From Quillaja saponaria (Eukaryota; Streptophyta; Magnoliopsida; Fabales; Quillajaceae), in NCBI GenBank assembly GCA_029379385.1, contig CM055612.1, positions 19,096,001 through 19,160,000 of the forward strand: a DNA stretch of 64,000 bases, read 5' to 3'. The position numbers and the translations under genes were made by a program. Shown in pieces: positions 10,753-22,528 of the stretch. A model generated the notes under the pieces. The model saw only the letters and a list, made by a program, of their open reading frames with translations. It did no database searches and was not told the DNA's origin. Each line of letters starts with the position of its first letter. Within the stretch, counting starts at the first letter, position 1.

Positions 10753-11432
10753 CTTGACTGCAGCTGGACCCCATGAGACCTATCCAGCCCTAATAAATAT
10801 TAATTTATACATATTATGCATGGAATCACCACAAAAATAATTACTGAGCAGCTGAAAATAATAAAGGAAACAGTTGCTCAAGATTGTGAAACTACAATTA
10901 TAGTATAGATTCGTCTATTCACGAGGTACTCATAGATAAATTGAAAGAAACACTTGTTGATCAAGATTGTAAACTTGGTACCAAACTAAAAATTTACAAC
11001 AATATTTTTGCTAATTTTGAGTTTCGTGATTTCTTTCTTAAAATCAAATTTATGTTTATTGTCTTATGGTATACTACTAGTTTTTACTCCGTGCTTTGCA
11101 GGGACTATAACAAAAATTTTATTTTAGACTCCTTTTTATATAATTTGTAAACAACATGATAATATCATATAATTTTATACTTAAATAATATATGCAGTTA
11201 TTTAGAATGTATATATGTCATAAAATTCTATATCAAATTTATGGTTACACATTTTATTTCTGATATCAAATATTTGAAATTAAATATATAGTTATTTTTA
11301 TTTATGTAAGTTTTTTACTAAAATCTACAATTATTTGAAGTTAACAATTATTCTTATAGATACACGAATTATATTGTTATGGGATTTAGATGTTTTTGTG
11401 GTGTGTTTAAACAAAATACATAAGCTTATAAT
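10753..11432. other. Intergenic, no gene recognised
   Basis: This AT-rich stretch lies between the pararetroviral cluster and the gypsy LTR. A 69-codon open frame exists at 10941-11150 but has no recognisable family, codon pattern or neighbours. The last five bases before the LTR are ATAAT. Confidence 0.6.
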
Positions 11433-13696
11433 TGTCACAACCCACACGGAGGCATGACTGGCTAGAAGAATTGATAATCAAACCTCTATAACCCTGACTC
11501 CAATTCAAAAGAAATACATACAACCATTGCTTAAGAACAACATAAAAAGAAAGTTTTATAAAAATACTACTAACATATATATACACCTGCTTAATGAACG
11601 GAGAAGTAATTTAAATAACAATTTTAGCATAGGTTCCCCGTAAAGTGGAACATGCCCAAGAATACGAACGACATAAAATCCAATTTTACACAAAAACAAC
11701 AACAAAGACAATGGCAATAGGGAGCTCTACTCCATCTACACAAAAGAAAAATCAACTAAACACGACTTCCATAATTCAAAAGTCAAGCCCTAAAATGACT
11801 GCAAATCTTTCATCCCTAGCTTCAAGATTGTGCTCTCACATGAATACCTTGCCATAGTAGCAATCAACAAATCAAGTTTAGGTTAAAGGATCTTGTTGAG
11901 ATCCTGGTGCTATAAAAAAAAAACATGAATAACAAAGCGTGAGTTATAAAGACTCAGTGAGTGAAAAGCATACCCAAAAGATACTAGCATCAATCAATAT
12001 ATAATTATAAGACATATGCATAATAGTTTCACATTAGTACAACTTACAATAAAATTCAAATTTCACACTTACATATAATTAAAATACAAAATCAAAATCC
12101 AAATAACTCATAAAAGATTATATTCAAACAAATCAAGCAAAGTATCCAAAAAAGTCAATAATCAAAGTAACTCAACACCGCACACCATTTACACATCTTT
12201 CTTAGGGCTTTTTGCTCCTACACACCAAGATGATACATAACTTCTCATATAACCTCCCTGGTTTTTATTCAAAAATTAAATATATTCTAGATGCACCCGG
12301 TTTCTAAGTCACATTAAAAATAGACTTACTAGTCCTATCGACACAAACAAGATTTCACACTAACACACAATACTCTAAATAGTTAAGTCTCAACAACCTA
12401 GCATTTCTAGCATTTCTATCATATAATCCACTCAAAATAATAAACCACCTTATTTAATAACTTTGCACATGCACATATATATATAAACATTCAAAAAAAA
12501 AAAAAAAAAAACCAAAAGGTAATGCTTTCTACTCACAAAGTTATGGATTTTGCTCGCCGATCCTTTTTGGGTTCAAATGTGACGTTGAATCAACATTGTG
12601 TTATGGAGCTGAAAATCATATTTCCAAGCATTACTTAGTTTGAAATTTTCATAGGTTATAATCCTCTAATTACCAAAACATATATACATTGAGTTTCATA
12701 AATGTTTTTGAAATAACCCCTCTTAGGCATTTCAACATATACCTTAAGGGCATAATTAGCTCCAACTCATGTGCACCAAGAGAACCAACACAAATCCATC
12801 ACTTTCAACACTACTCATATTCCAAACCTTAAGTTTAATGTTGAGTTAGTTATTTAAAGACAATCATGAGCTTGAATTATATAATTCCAAGATTTGCTCT
12901 TCTATTAACTACTTAACCATTATTTTTCATCACTTTCAAGCCTTAATCCCTCATCCTTAACTCTCGAAATTCAAACTCTCAAACAAATACTAAATGGAAA
13001 TAACTCTAACTCCAAGGAAAACAATTGATTTTGATTAAATTCAGAATTGGAAGTACCAAGATTAGAAGCTGTCAACAAGAAAAGGTTACAGTTATAACTT
13101 GCAATGGCTTCTGTGAAGAGGGTTGTTGCTACTAACTTAAGGCAGCTTGAACCCACACCAACTTTTTGCTGTGAACCAAGAACCAACCTTCAACACGTAC
13201 ACTTGTTGGACGGCTAAGAAATAAGAAAAACTCAGTATTTAGTGAAGAAGATGGTTGTTGCTCCTGCTATCATGGCCTGGCCTTAGCTCTCTCTCTCTCT
13301 CACCTACACGGCTACAACAAAAAGAGGAAAGGAGTTGCACAAGCAAGAAGGAAAGGCTGAAGCTCTCAACTAGGCAAGGGAAAATGCAAATAATTCTAGA
13401 ACAGGGGAGGGAAACAAAACAAAAGCAGTGGAAAAAAAAGAAAAAAAAAACAAAAAGGATAACACTCGGCCAAGAGGAAAGGATGAGAAAAAAAAAAGGA
13501 ATAATGAGAAAAAGGAAAGAAAGTGATAAGGTCAAAGTCAAAGTGAAATAAAGTGGCTACATGTATTTATATATATGTGTGTGCGCGCGTGCGTGCGTGC
13601 ATGTGTATTTATATTTTTTTCTTTTATGCACTTGTGTATACTAAAAGTTACACAATATTTTTCTAAGCTAAATATATGATACTAGGTTATAACACA
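11433..13696 (-). repeat. 3' LTR of the gypsy element (2264 bp)
   Basis: On the plus strand it begins TGTCACAACCCACACGGAGG and ends GGTTATAACACA. Its outer end is homologous, in inverse orientation, to the end of the solo LTR at 19047-22523 (GCCAGTCATGCYTCCGTG...GTGACA), so both belong to one family. The block with ACTCASTGAGTC is also shared. The polypurine tract abuts its right edge. A small open frame on both strands around 13240-13550 is low-complexity Lys/Glu or Leu/Phe sequence and is not a gene. Confidence 0.8.
13568..13608. repeat. 41-bp alternating purine-pyrimidine tract
   Basis: The tract alternates strictly (TA)n, (TG)n, (CG)n, (TGCG)n without a break for about 41 bp, the textbook composition for left-handed Z-DNA. 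It lies inside the LTR near the U3 start (minus strand). Confidence 0.8.
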
Positions 13697-13712
13697 TTCC
13701 CTCTTTAAAAGA
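13697..13712 (-). promoter_or_regulatory. Polypurine tract of the gypsy element
   Basis: The minus strand reads a run ending AAAGAGGGAA directly before the LTR start TGTGTTATAACC. This is the expected plus-strand primer of an LTR retrotransposon. Confidence 0.7.
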
Positions 13713-13739
13713 AATTCAAGAATAATTACGAATGTATCG

Positions 13740-14889
13740 TTTACCTAATTCATTCAAAAAGATAAGGATATTGTTGCTTCATCGTATCTTCAGGGTTCCC
13801 AAGTAGCTTCTTGTTCATTATGGTGTTGCCAAATAACTTTCACCAAAGGAATGATCTTCAATCAAAGCTTATAGACTTGTCTATTTGTGATTACTACTGG
13901 TTGCTCTTCATATAATAAGTTATTATCTACTTACACTTCTTGGACCTGCAAAACGCGTGACTCATCTAGCAAATACTTTTGAAACATAGACACGTAAAAA
14001 ACGGGAGATACCTTATCTAACTCTGATAGTAAAACCAACTTATAAGCCACAACTCCAATCCTATCCAAAATCTGGAAAGGTCTTACGAATCTCAGACTCA
14101 GCTTCTCTTTCTTGCCAAATCTCATAGTGTCTTTGAAATGTGAAACCTTTAAAAACACATAATCACCTACTTTGAATTCTAACTCCCTTCGAAGATTATC
14201 GGCATAAGACTTCTGTCTACTTTAAGCCGTTCTTTGTCTATCATGAATAACTTGTACATTCTCTACATCATCTTGAACTAACTCTAGTCATAATAACTGA
14301 TGCTCACCCTTTTCAAACCATCCAACTGAAGATCTACACTTCCTCCCGTACAAAGCTTCAAATGGTTCCATCTAAATCCTATTATGATAACTATTATTAT
14401 AAGCAAACTCCATAAGTGGCAAATGTTGATCCCAACTTATTTCAAAGTCCATCACACAAGCTCACAACATATCCTTTAAGGATTTGTATAATTCTCTCAG
14501 ACTGACCTTCAGTTTGAGGATACTGAATAGTAACTGAGTACCCAGAGCTTCCTAAAAGGATTTCTAGAGTGCCACAGTGAACTGAGCACCTCGATCTGAA
14601 ATGATAGAAACAGATACTCTATGTAACGACACTATTTTATCCATATACAACTAAGTATACTGATGCGTTGAGTACGTAATTTTCATAGGAAAAAAGTTTT
14701 AGTCAATTGATATACAATAATCCAGATTGAGTCATAACCTCTAAAAGTTTTGGTAAGTCCTGTTACAAAGTCCGTAGTAACCTTTTCCCATTTCCACTTC
14801 GAAATGTTTAATTTTTTTTTTTTAATACTCTCTGCAAGTTTCTGATGTTTATCTTTCACCTCTTCGGCAGACCAAGCACTTAGAAACAA
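13740..14889 (-). pseudogene. Gypsy integrase C-terminus with chromodomain-like tail, broken
   Basis: The minus strand carries integrase-core remnants (KWEKVTTDFVTGL and YDSIWIIVYQLTK, 14683-14889) and the typical C-terminal block VSHFKDTMRFGKKEKLSLRFVRPFQIL...VSPVFYVSMFQKYL (13931-14158). Further downstream are pieces resembling a chromodomain (LLYEEQP, then EATW-like words) across several stops. This order is diagnostic of chromoviruses, whose chromodomain targets integration to heterochromatin. Confidence 0.7.
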
Positions 14890-15161
14890 AGTCCGTTACA
14901 TCCTTTTTCATACCATCCCACCAATAGAACTTTTTCAAGTCTTGATACATTTTGGAAAAACTATGATGCATCACATATAACGAGTAGTAAGCCGCTTCAA
15001 GAATTTTTTTTTCTCAATTCAAAATCAGATGGCATAACAACATGATTGCAATATTGTAGCACTCCCTCACTATCCACCTTGAATTCATTTATGGCAGATA
15101 AATCACATTTGGCTTTCTTCGCACATACCTCAGAGTCAACTGTCTCCGGTTCTTTAACATA

Positions 15162-16640
15162 TTAAATCAAAGTGAATTTCACTTGAATATGAGCTAACAA
15201 CACTCTACGATGAGATATTTCAAATCTAACTCCATCAGCCATGCACCTATGCAAATCTTTAACAACTCGACTGTGAATAACTATTATATGGGATAAGCTA
15301 CCCATTAACTTCATACTCAAGGCATCATCAACCACATTAGCTTTTCCTAGATGATAAGAAATTGAACAATCATAATCTTCTAACAACTCGATCCATCTAC
15401 ACTGTCCTTGAATTCAAATTTTTCTGATTAAATATGTATTAAGACTTTTATGATCAATGAAGATTTTACAAATTTCACTATAAATAATGCTTCCACACCT
15501 TTAATGCAAATATTAGTACTACCATCTCAATGTCATGGATAAGATAGTTCATTTCATGTTTCTTCAGCTGTCTTAAAGCAAATGCAATCATCTTTCCATC
15601 TTGCATTAAAACACATCTAAGTCCAATACTAGAAGCATCACCAAATAATGTTTACTTTTCTATACCAAAAGGAAGAGTAAAGACTAGAGCTTGAAATTAG
15701 ATAAGTTTTAAGATTTTTAAAAATTTCTTCACAAGCCTTTGACCAAAGAAACTTAACATCTTTCTGAGTCAACCAAGTCAAGGGTGCAGCAATACTAGAG
15801 GAAATTTTCAACAAATCTCCTGTAATACTTAGCTAAAGCCAAAAAACTCCAAACTTCTGACATGTTTGTTGGACGAAACCAATTCTGAACTGCTTCAACT
15901 TTTTTAGGATCCACACAAATTCTTTCTTTAGAAACATGACTGAGAGGAATGCTACTTGATTCAACTAGGATTCACATTTAGAGAATTTAGTATAAAGCTT
16001 GTTTTCCCTAATTGTTTGGAAGAAAATATCAAGATACTTATCATGTTCCTCCTCACTTCGAGAATATACCAAAATATCATCAATAAAAACAATAACAAAT
16101 TGATCCAAGAAAAGCTTGAATACCCTATTCATAAGATCCATGAAGGCTACAGAGCATTAGTGAGAACTCATAATGTCTATACCGAGTGCAGAAAGTAGTT
16201 TTTGGAATGGCTTCCTTCTTAATCCAAAGTTGATGATATCCCAAACATAGATCTATCTTTGAAAAGTTCTAAGCTTCATGCAACTGATCTAAATCATCAG
16301 TCCTAGGGAGGGGATACGTGTTTTTCATGGTGACTTTATTCAGTTGTCGGTAGTTAGTACATAGTTAAAACGAACCATCCTTTTTTTTTAAAAAAAAAAA
16401 AGAAAAGAAAAAAAGAATTTGAGCATCCTAAGAAGACATACTGGGGTGGATAAACCCCTTATTCAGCAAGTCTTGTAACTGCACCTTTAGTTTTCTCAAT
16501 TCACTAGGAGCCATACGGTATAGAGGTATAGAAATTGGTTGAATGTATGATAATAAATCAATATCAAACTCTATCTCCCTCTCAGGAGGAAGACCAGGAA
16601 GTTCTTTAGAAACACATCAGAAAATTCCTTCCCTACAGGA
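15162..16640 (-). pseudogene. Gypsy reverse transcriptase and RNase H, heavily broken
   Basis: Recognisable minus-strand blocks are [17 protein letters not shown] and [19 protein letters not shown] (16440-16640), a [13 protein letters not shown] block and [13 protein letters not shown] (about 16210-16370), a connection region, and the RNase H end RWIELLEDYDCSISYHLGKANVVDDALS (15300-15400). Many stops and small indels interrupt the frame, including the region of the YxDD box. Confidence 0.7.
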
Positions 16641-16819
16641 ATTTGCTCCAAAGGAAGACACTCTAATTGAGTATTCATAACTTAAGCTAGGTAAGCCTGG
16701 TGTTTCTTCTTGATAAGCCATCTAGCTTGAATGACTAAGATCAAATTATGAGAAACTTCTTTCCAATCCTCTTTAAAAACAAAAGTCAGCCTTTCAGGAA
16801 TGCTAAACTTGACACTTTT

Positions 16820-17131
16820 CTAGTGACAATTTACCATAACATGATAGTTAGATAACCATTTCATCCCTAGAATAACATCATATTCCAACATGTCTAGTAT
16901 TATCAAGTCCGCATAACATACCCAATTATCTACCACAACTTCACAAGAAGGAATATGCCTATTTTCAAGAATTATTTCTCCCAGAGTTGTCGAAATTGCT
17001 AAAGGAACCTCTAGAGGCTCAGATGTATTCTTCACATAAGAGGCAAAGTAAAGAGATATGAAGAAATGAATGGCTCCATTATCGAATAGTATTTTAGCAC
17101 TAACTAAATAAATAAGCAATCTACCTAACAT
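16820..17131 (-). pseudogene. Gypsy aspartic protease (retropepsin-like), active site altered
   Basis: A 103-codon frame matches the gypsy protease, with ILFDNGAIHFFIS in place of the usual LFDTGASHSFIS and a conserved end ILGMKWL. The DTGA motif reads DNGA. It follows a piece of the gag C-terminus (KGQVCVYALT) that begins within about 70 codons of the primer-binding site, showing that the gag body is deleted. Confidence 0.7.
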
Positions 17132-17285
17132 AACTGCATTGGAAGCTCGAGCATCTGCATAGTCAATGCATAAACACAGACTTGACCCTTGCCAGTAGGA
17201 ATGCCAACAGGGCGAAGCGAGAGCGAATCAGGGGTAAACCAACCCCACCCTAGACCTACTCTTCCCACTTTTTGCCCAAACCGTT

Positions 17286-17297
17286 GCTCTGATACCA
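17286..17297 (-). promoter_or_regulatory. tRNA-Met primer-binding site of the gypsy element
   Basis: The minus strand reads TGGTATCAGAGC followed by the element's internal sequence. To its right, the minus-strand sequence GGTGTGATA ends four bases before the site, a likely LTR end. Confidence 0.75.
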
Positions 17298-17303
17298 TAA
17301 ATA

Positions 17304-19041
17304 TCACACCTTACTTTCTTAATCTATACTTAATTTAATTAGTGTCTTAATACCTAAATTAATTAGTAATTACTCCTTAATTACCAAAGAGACTAAAGCT
17401 TCATTTATTCTTCAATTCTTTAACCTACCTAGACAATTTCTTTACCAAATTTTTTTCTTTTTTCTTTTCATCCTTCTAGGACCAAATTCATTAAATTAAA
17501 TTACCAAATTTCCTTCCATTTTTTCCCTAGGCCGAATTTAACTATTCTTAATTAGGTGGTATTTTACTCTTTACTTGTTACAAGAGAATATGTTACATAG
17601 ACTTTCTTTTAATTAACCTCCTTAATATTACTCACCACACGAAATACTTCAATTATTTTCTTTAATTAATTTAGTACCTTCAAGACTTAACTTCTTGAAT
17701 TAAATTACCATTAATTCCTTTAAATTGATTTAACTCTTGACTTGTCAATCTAATTAAAATCGACTAGACACTTATTAAACCAAAATTACTATTTTTCACC
17801 TCCTTTTTATTATTTACTTGTTGTAATTTCATGTTCAATTACTTATTAATACTACTATTGATTTTCTTACCCAATTTTAGACTTTTATGGTTGATTAGTA
17901 CTAGACACCTTAACCAATTCTTTCTATCTTGTACTTTACCATTTGTTTTATTTGCCCTATGTTAATAGTCATCCTACCTTCTAGGAAATTCTTCTTGACC
18001 GATTTTCCCATGTGGACGTTAAAAACTTACAAAAGAGACATAGTCTCCTATTTCATTTATTTGTACAATACATATTTTTTACATGGACTTTAAATGAAGT
18101 TTAGACCAAAAAGAAACTGTTACAAGTATTTTACAAATTTTCTTTTAACAACTAAGTTAAGTCCAAACTAGATATATATATATTATGGCCAACATTAAAT
18201 TTTCCCTTGCTCTTCCTAGGACCCAATAACCATGACTTCAAAATTACTAGACCATTTCTCCACTTAGGTGAGTGGAATCACACAAATGGCCATGAAGGGG
18301 CTATCCTCATCACCCTCTTCGTACCACCAATCCACAATTTGTCACCTTTCAGTAATATACACAATGGCCTTCTCCAAAGAAGAGCAAAATACAAAGAAAC
18401 TTTGAACTATAAACCCCTTCCATAAAAGCTTGGTTATCCTGCACATCAAGATGAAAGAAAAATGAGTTGAATCTCAACAAGCATTCACATATAGCAACAA
18501 ATGATATCTTGATGGCAGTTTTAGAAATATAGAAATATGCAAATGCAAGATTAATTCTTTTTCCTCTTTTCCACTCCTTAGTAACTATTCTTGAACAGTT
18601 CACACAAACCTGAGGCTGCCTTACAAGGACTTTGATGTACCATGGATACCAAGCTCTTGTATATATGGCACCACCTCTTGATAAAAGAATCCATACTATG
18701 ATTTGGACATCATTCTTAGATGCCTGGGAAATTCGGCCAACATGAACTTAAGACAAGTTACTAAATTATTATTCTTTTCCTTTTCCTTTAAATTTCCCAA
18801 AAAGGGAATCATTTTCCTCATTTTCATTCATATACATGAAGGACATGAGAATATCATGAAGAATATAAGAGTATCAAGGAAGTAAGTAGTGAAACAAAAA
18901 TGAAATAGGCAAAGATATGCATGAATACTTGCTTAATATCCTTATGAATACTTGCCTAATACCCTTAGCCTTTTTATTTATTTCTTTCTTTCCTATGCCT
19001 CCTCCTCTTGGTTTTTCTCCTTCTCCTTCCTTGTTCGATTT
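17304..19041. other. Pyrimidine-rich stretch, possibly remnant 5' LTR of the gypsy element
   Basis: No gene is recognisable. On the plus strand this region is rich in T, C and ATTAATTA words, the same composition that resumes after the nested solo LTR at 22529. Together the two parts total about 2.3 kb, close to the 2264 bp of the 3' LTR. Beyond the terminal words next to the primer site I see no alignment with that LTR. The assignment rests on position and composition only. Confidence 0.3.
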
Positions 19042-19046
19042 TCCTC

Positions 19047-21201
19047 TGTGATAACTCGATAATTAACTTATGTGTTAGAATGTTCATATGTAACTTGTTG
19101 GGGTGAGTAAATCGAATTTTACGTAAAATAGAATTAAACTGAATAAACACTTATATAACTATCAGCACATACAGCTAAATATATATATAAAATAATAAAT
19201 AAATAAAATAATTGTGTATATAAATATACATACATGTGTGTAAATTAAATTCTACCACCCTATCGGTTAATTTTAAACTTGAAATCTATTTAGGTAATTT
19301 TATAAAAGTGTGTAGTAAGTGTGTGAGTGAATTTGAACCAATTGTAGAATATATATATAATTTTGTATACAAGATTAAACAAGCACCATAAATAGCTTCT
19401 TTTTGACCATGATTTGTTTGTATTCATCTTTGTCCTTGTCTTTTCTTGATTAAGATAGGTAGCAACGTGCTAAATTTTCCTTGCTTGCTCATCCTCTGTT
19501 TTCCAGCCATCACAAAGCTTCTTTTAGCCTTACGAGTTCTGTCATAATTTGATAATTTAATTTAAGCTTTAAAATTTTTGTACGTAATTGTTATATATAT
19601 ATATATTATCAATGGTGAACTTATTGACAATAAATGGGAGAGTTAACGGTAGAGTGGAATTAAGTACAACTTTATTTATGTGAATTATATACATATAATT
19701 ATATATATATATAAGAATATATAAATATAAAGTGTTATGGAGAAGTTGTGGTATAGGCATACAAATATCTAAAGAATGGATGGTGTAGGTTTTTTTTTCT
19801 TATTATTTTAGGATATTGATATGTATATTACAAATAATTTTAAGTGTATTATAAATATGTTAAAATACAAAAGTAAAAATTATTATAATTTTTTACTTTG
19901 ATTTACCTATCAATATTAAATAGTGCACATATCACTACCCTTATTTTATTTGGGCTCCTTTTTAGTTTTCTTTCTTTCCTTCCTTTTTCTCATGCTGTCC
20001 GTCTTTTCTTTTGGAGAAAAATTGACTTAGTCTCTTCCATTCTTCCTCTCTGCTGAACCTTCCTCCCTGTTCTTGGCTGATTGCTGGATTGGCCGTGACT
20101 TCCTCCTTTCTTAACAATCCAATTCAAACTCTTGGTGAGTTCTTGATCTTTCTTCGTGTGATATGTGGACGAAAGGGGAGTTTTAAGAGCTGAAATTCAG
20201 CTCTGTCAAGGTGGTGGTACCCGAGAGTTCAACATTTTTTTTTTGAGTTTGTTTCATGCTTATTTTCTTCCTTCGGTTGCTGTGTGTGTAACTATGTATT
20301 GGGAAGTAATTTGTTTTTTTTTTAATTTCAACAATTGGCCGTGAAGGTATAGATTGGTTTGGCTGAAATTTTTCATGTTTTGGCGTGGGTTATCTTGCTG
20401 GCAGCTTGGATGATTTCCTAAGTTCCAGCTACATGCCCTTGCCCTTGTCCCGTGTGTGATGCTATGAGGAAGAAAACTGTGAGGAAAATTTAATTTCTAG
20501 CTGATGGTTGTGTTGTGAAGTGCCCTGTTTTGGACAACCGTGGATGAAAGTTTGATAGGGGTAGAATTTCTATTGCTGGCTGCTTTTGTTTTATGTACCT
20601 TTAAATGGCTAAAAGATATGGTTTGGTTTGTCGGGGATGTGATTAGAATGACCTTAAAGATGGTTGGACGGCTGGTTGTGAAGGATGAAGGGCATGACTT
20701 GGAAATGGGAGATGGTAACCAAGCTGCTGTCCCCTGTTTTGGGGCAGCAACTTGGTTGTCTATTCCCCCTTGGATGATGGGTGGAGTGTGGAGGAAGAGA
20801 AGAGTGTGTGGTGGTATACAATGGCCATAGCTGAAGAAGAACAAATTGTGAGCTAATTAGGACCAAGTGGAATAATTGGTTTCAACTAAATGAATTAGGA
20901 AGAAAAATAAGTGATTTAGATTGCAATTACACTAACATATTATGTGAACATGAGAAGAATTAATTTAAATTGATAATATAAGTTAAATAATATAAGTTGA
21001 ATGTTACAGTGAAAATGTAATTATTGTGAAGAGTTGGAAATTGTTAATTGAATTATGAATTGAGTATAAATAAAAAGGGAAACTAATGTTAAACAAGTAA
21101 TATGTATATTTATATATACAATTATGCATTCAACTCATTTTCAGTTATTCGATAATATAACTGGTTAAAGTTGAAATTTTATATATGTATATGTAGAGTG
21201 A

Positions 21202-21249
<48 letters not shown>

Positions 21250-22523
21250 GTAATGTTAAATTATGAAAGTTAAATTAATGAATGTATCGGATTAATTAAT
21301 ATTGCTTTAAGAAACATATTAGACATAATTATGTACGATTAAGAAATCATTGAATTAATTTAGAAGTGATTATTAGTAATCTATTAATTCATGATTTTTC
21401 AGGTCCAGAGCGTGTCAAGAATATTTCAACATTGTTGCAGACTAGACGAACAGACGAGTCATGTACCTGAGCTGTGAGTGAATTATGTACACTTTGATTG
21501 CCAGATAATTGTGTGAAATAAATTATATGAATTTTGAATAATTGACTGATGTTTGTTATTTAATATTGGTTGTGGTTGATAAGTGCTAACAAAATGAGAT
21601 TTTTCTAAAAAATAATTTTTTTTCCAAAATTGAAATCCATGTGCACCTAGAATATGTGATTTGAAATTTTGAAATACTCTAGTTTTGACAAGTTTTTTAA
21701 AAGAAAAGAAAATTGAGTGATCAGCCCCGGTGGGATGGACTTTGGACGAAGATTAATATGTTGTGTGGGCGCGTAAATGCCTGATAGGGGTTGATACTAT
21801 TGTACGGGGTTGGGTTACTCGTTGGCCCTTTGTTTGCTTATATGCTTTGATTGTTTTGTATGAATTGATTGCTATATTGAAAAATGTGAAATATATGAAT
21901 CGTGATTGTATAATAATTATAATTAAATACAAGTACAAATAAATTTAGATATGAGATTAATTAGTGATATGTGTGTTGGGTGATGCTAGTACCCTTAGGG
22001 TACGTTGTTTACTCGCTGAGTCTGTGGGACTCACTCCTCTTTGTTGTCATTTTTTTAATAACAGGACTTCAACATATAGCTTTGGCGAGCTCGTGACCTG
22101 CTGATAGAGTACAGCAAGGTATTTCCCAATATCTCAAACTTGAAGTTAAAGGATTGAAAATTTACAATCACAATTGGGGTGTTGGGTTTCTATGAGTTGT
22201 CTGTGTATGAGTCAATTTGTTACAGTTTATGGTATTATCGGAGCGGAGTTCCTTGGTTATGTTGTCTTTGTTGTTATTTAATTGAATGGAATCAGGAATT
22301 TGCATGTTAGTATTTTGGGCATGTTCTATATTGCAAAGAATTTTTGTTAAAATTTTCAATAAAGGTTATTTGTGTGAGTAAACAAACTTTTGCAGTTATT
22401 TTCTATTTTAGTAAATTTATTTTTAGTTAAAAGTCGTATTTGTTTCCTTGTATTAAAGTCAAGGTTATGTAGGTTTGGTTATCTAATCCTCCGGCCAGTC
22501 ATGCTTCCGTGAGGGGTGTGACA
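19047..22523 (+). repeat. Solo LTR of the gypsy family (3477 bp) with TCCTC target duplication
   Basis: It starts TGTGATAACTCG and ends GAGGGGTGTGACA. It is flanked by the perfect 5-bp duplication TCCTC at 19042-19046 and 22524-22528. No internal retrotransposon sequence is present, so it formed by LTR-LTR recombination. Its end is homologous to the 3' LTR at 11433-13696 in inverse orientation. It is longer than that LTR by about 1.2 kb, so one has gained or lost sequence. Open frames around 20500-20870 lie wholly inside it and show no family. Confidence 0.85.
21208..21246. repeat. (AT)n microsatellite
   Basis: About 19 AT units in an uninterrupted run inside the solo LTR. It is probably polymorphic in length. 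Confidence 0.9.
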
Positions 22524-22528
22524 TCCTC

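Larger units (their letters stand above)
11433..17303 (-). mobile_element. Ty3/gypsy chromovirus (Tekay/Del-like), gag-deleted and decayed
   Basis: Read on the minus strand, the element has a primer-binding site (17286-17297), the end of gag, an aspartic protease, RT, RNase H, integrase, a chromodomain-like tail, a polypurine tract (13697-13712) and a 3' LTR (11433-13696). The interval from primer site to polypurine tract is only 3.6 kb, against about 5 kb for a full gag-pol, because nearly all of gag is missing. Stops are frequent. The sequence to the right of the primer site does not resemble the 3' LTR. Confidence 0.8.

Noticed and set aside
13239..13551. 100-residue ORFs on both strands
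   Set aside because: Low-complexity Lys/Glu or Leu/Phe translation of a purine/pyrimidine-rich LTR tract.
13568..13608. CRISPR-like or regular repeat array
   Set aside because: Simple dinucleotide alternation; no spacers. No CRISPR-like array was seen anywhere in this plant sequence.
18349..18603. 84-residue ORF on the minus strand
   Set aside because: No domain, no splice context and no neighbour support; probable chance frame in the pyrimidine-rich region.
20497..20866. Overlapping ORFs of 70-115 residues on both strands
   Set aside because: They lie wholly within the solo LTR, overlap each other in several frames and match nothing recognisable.
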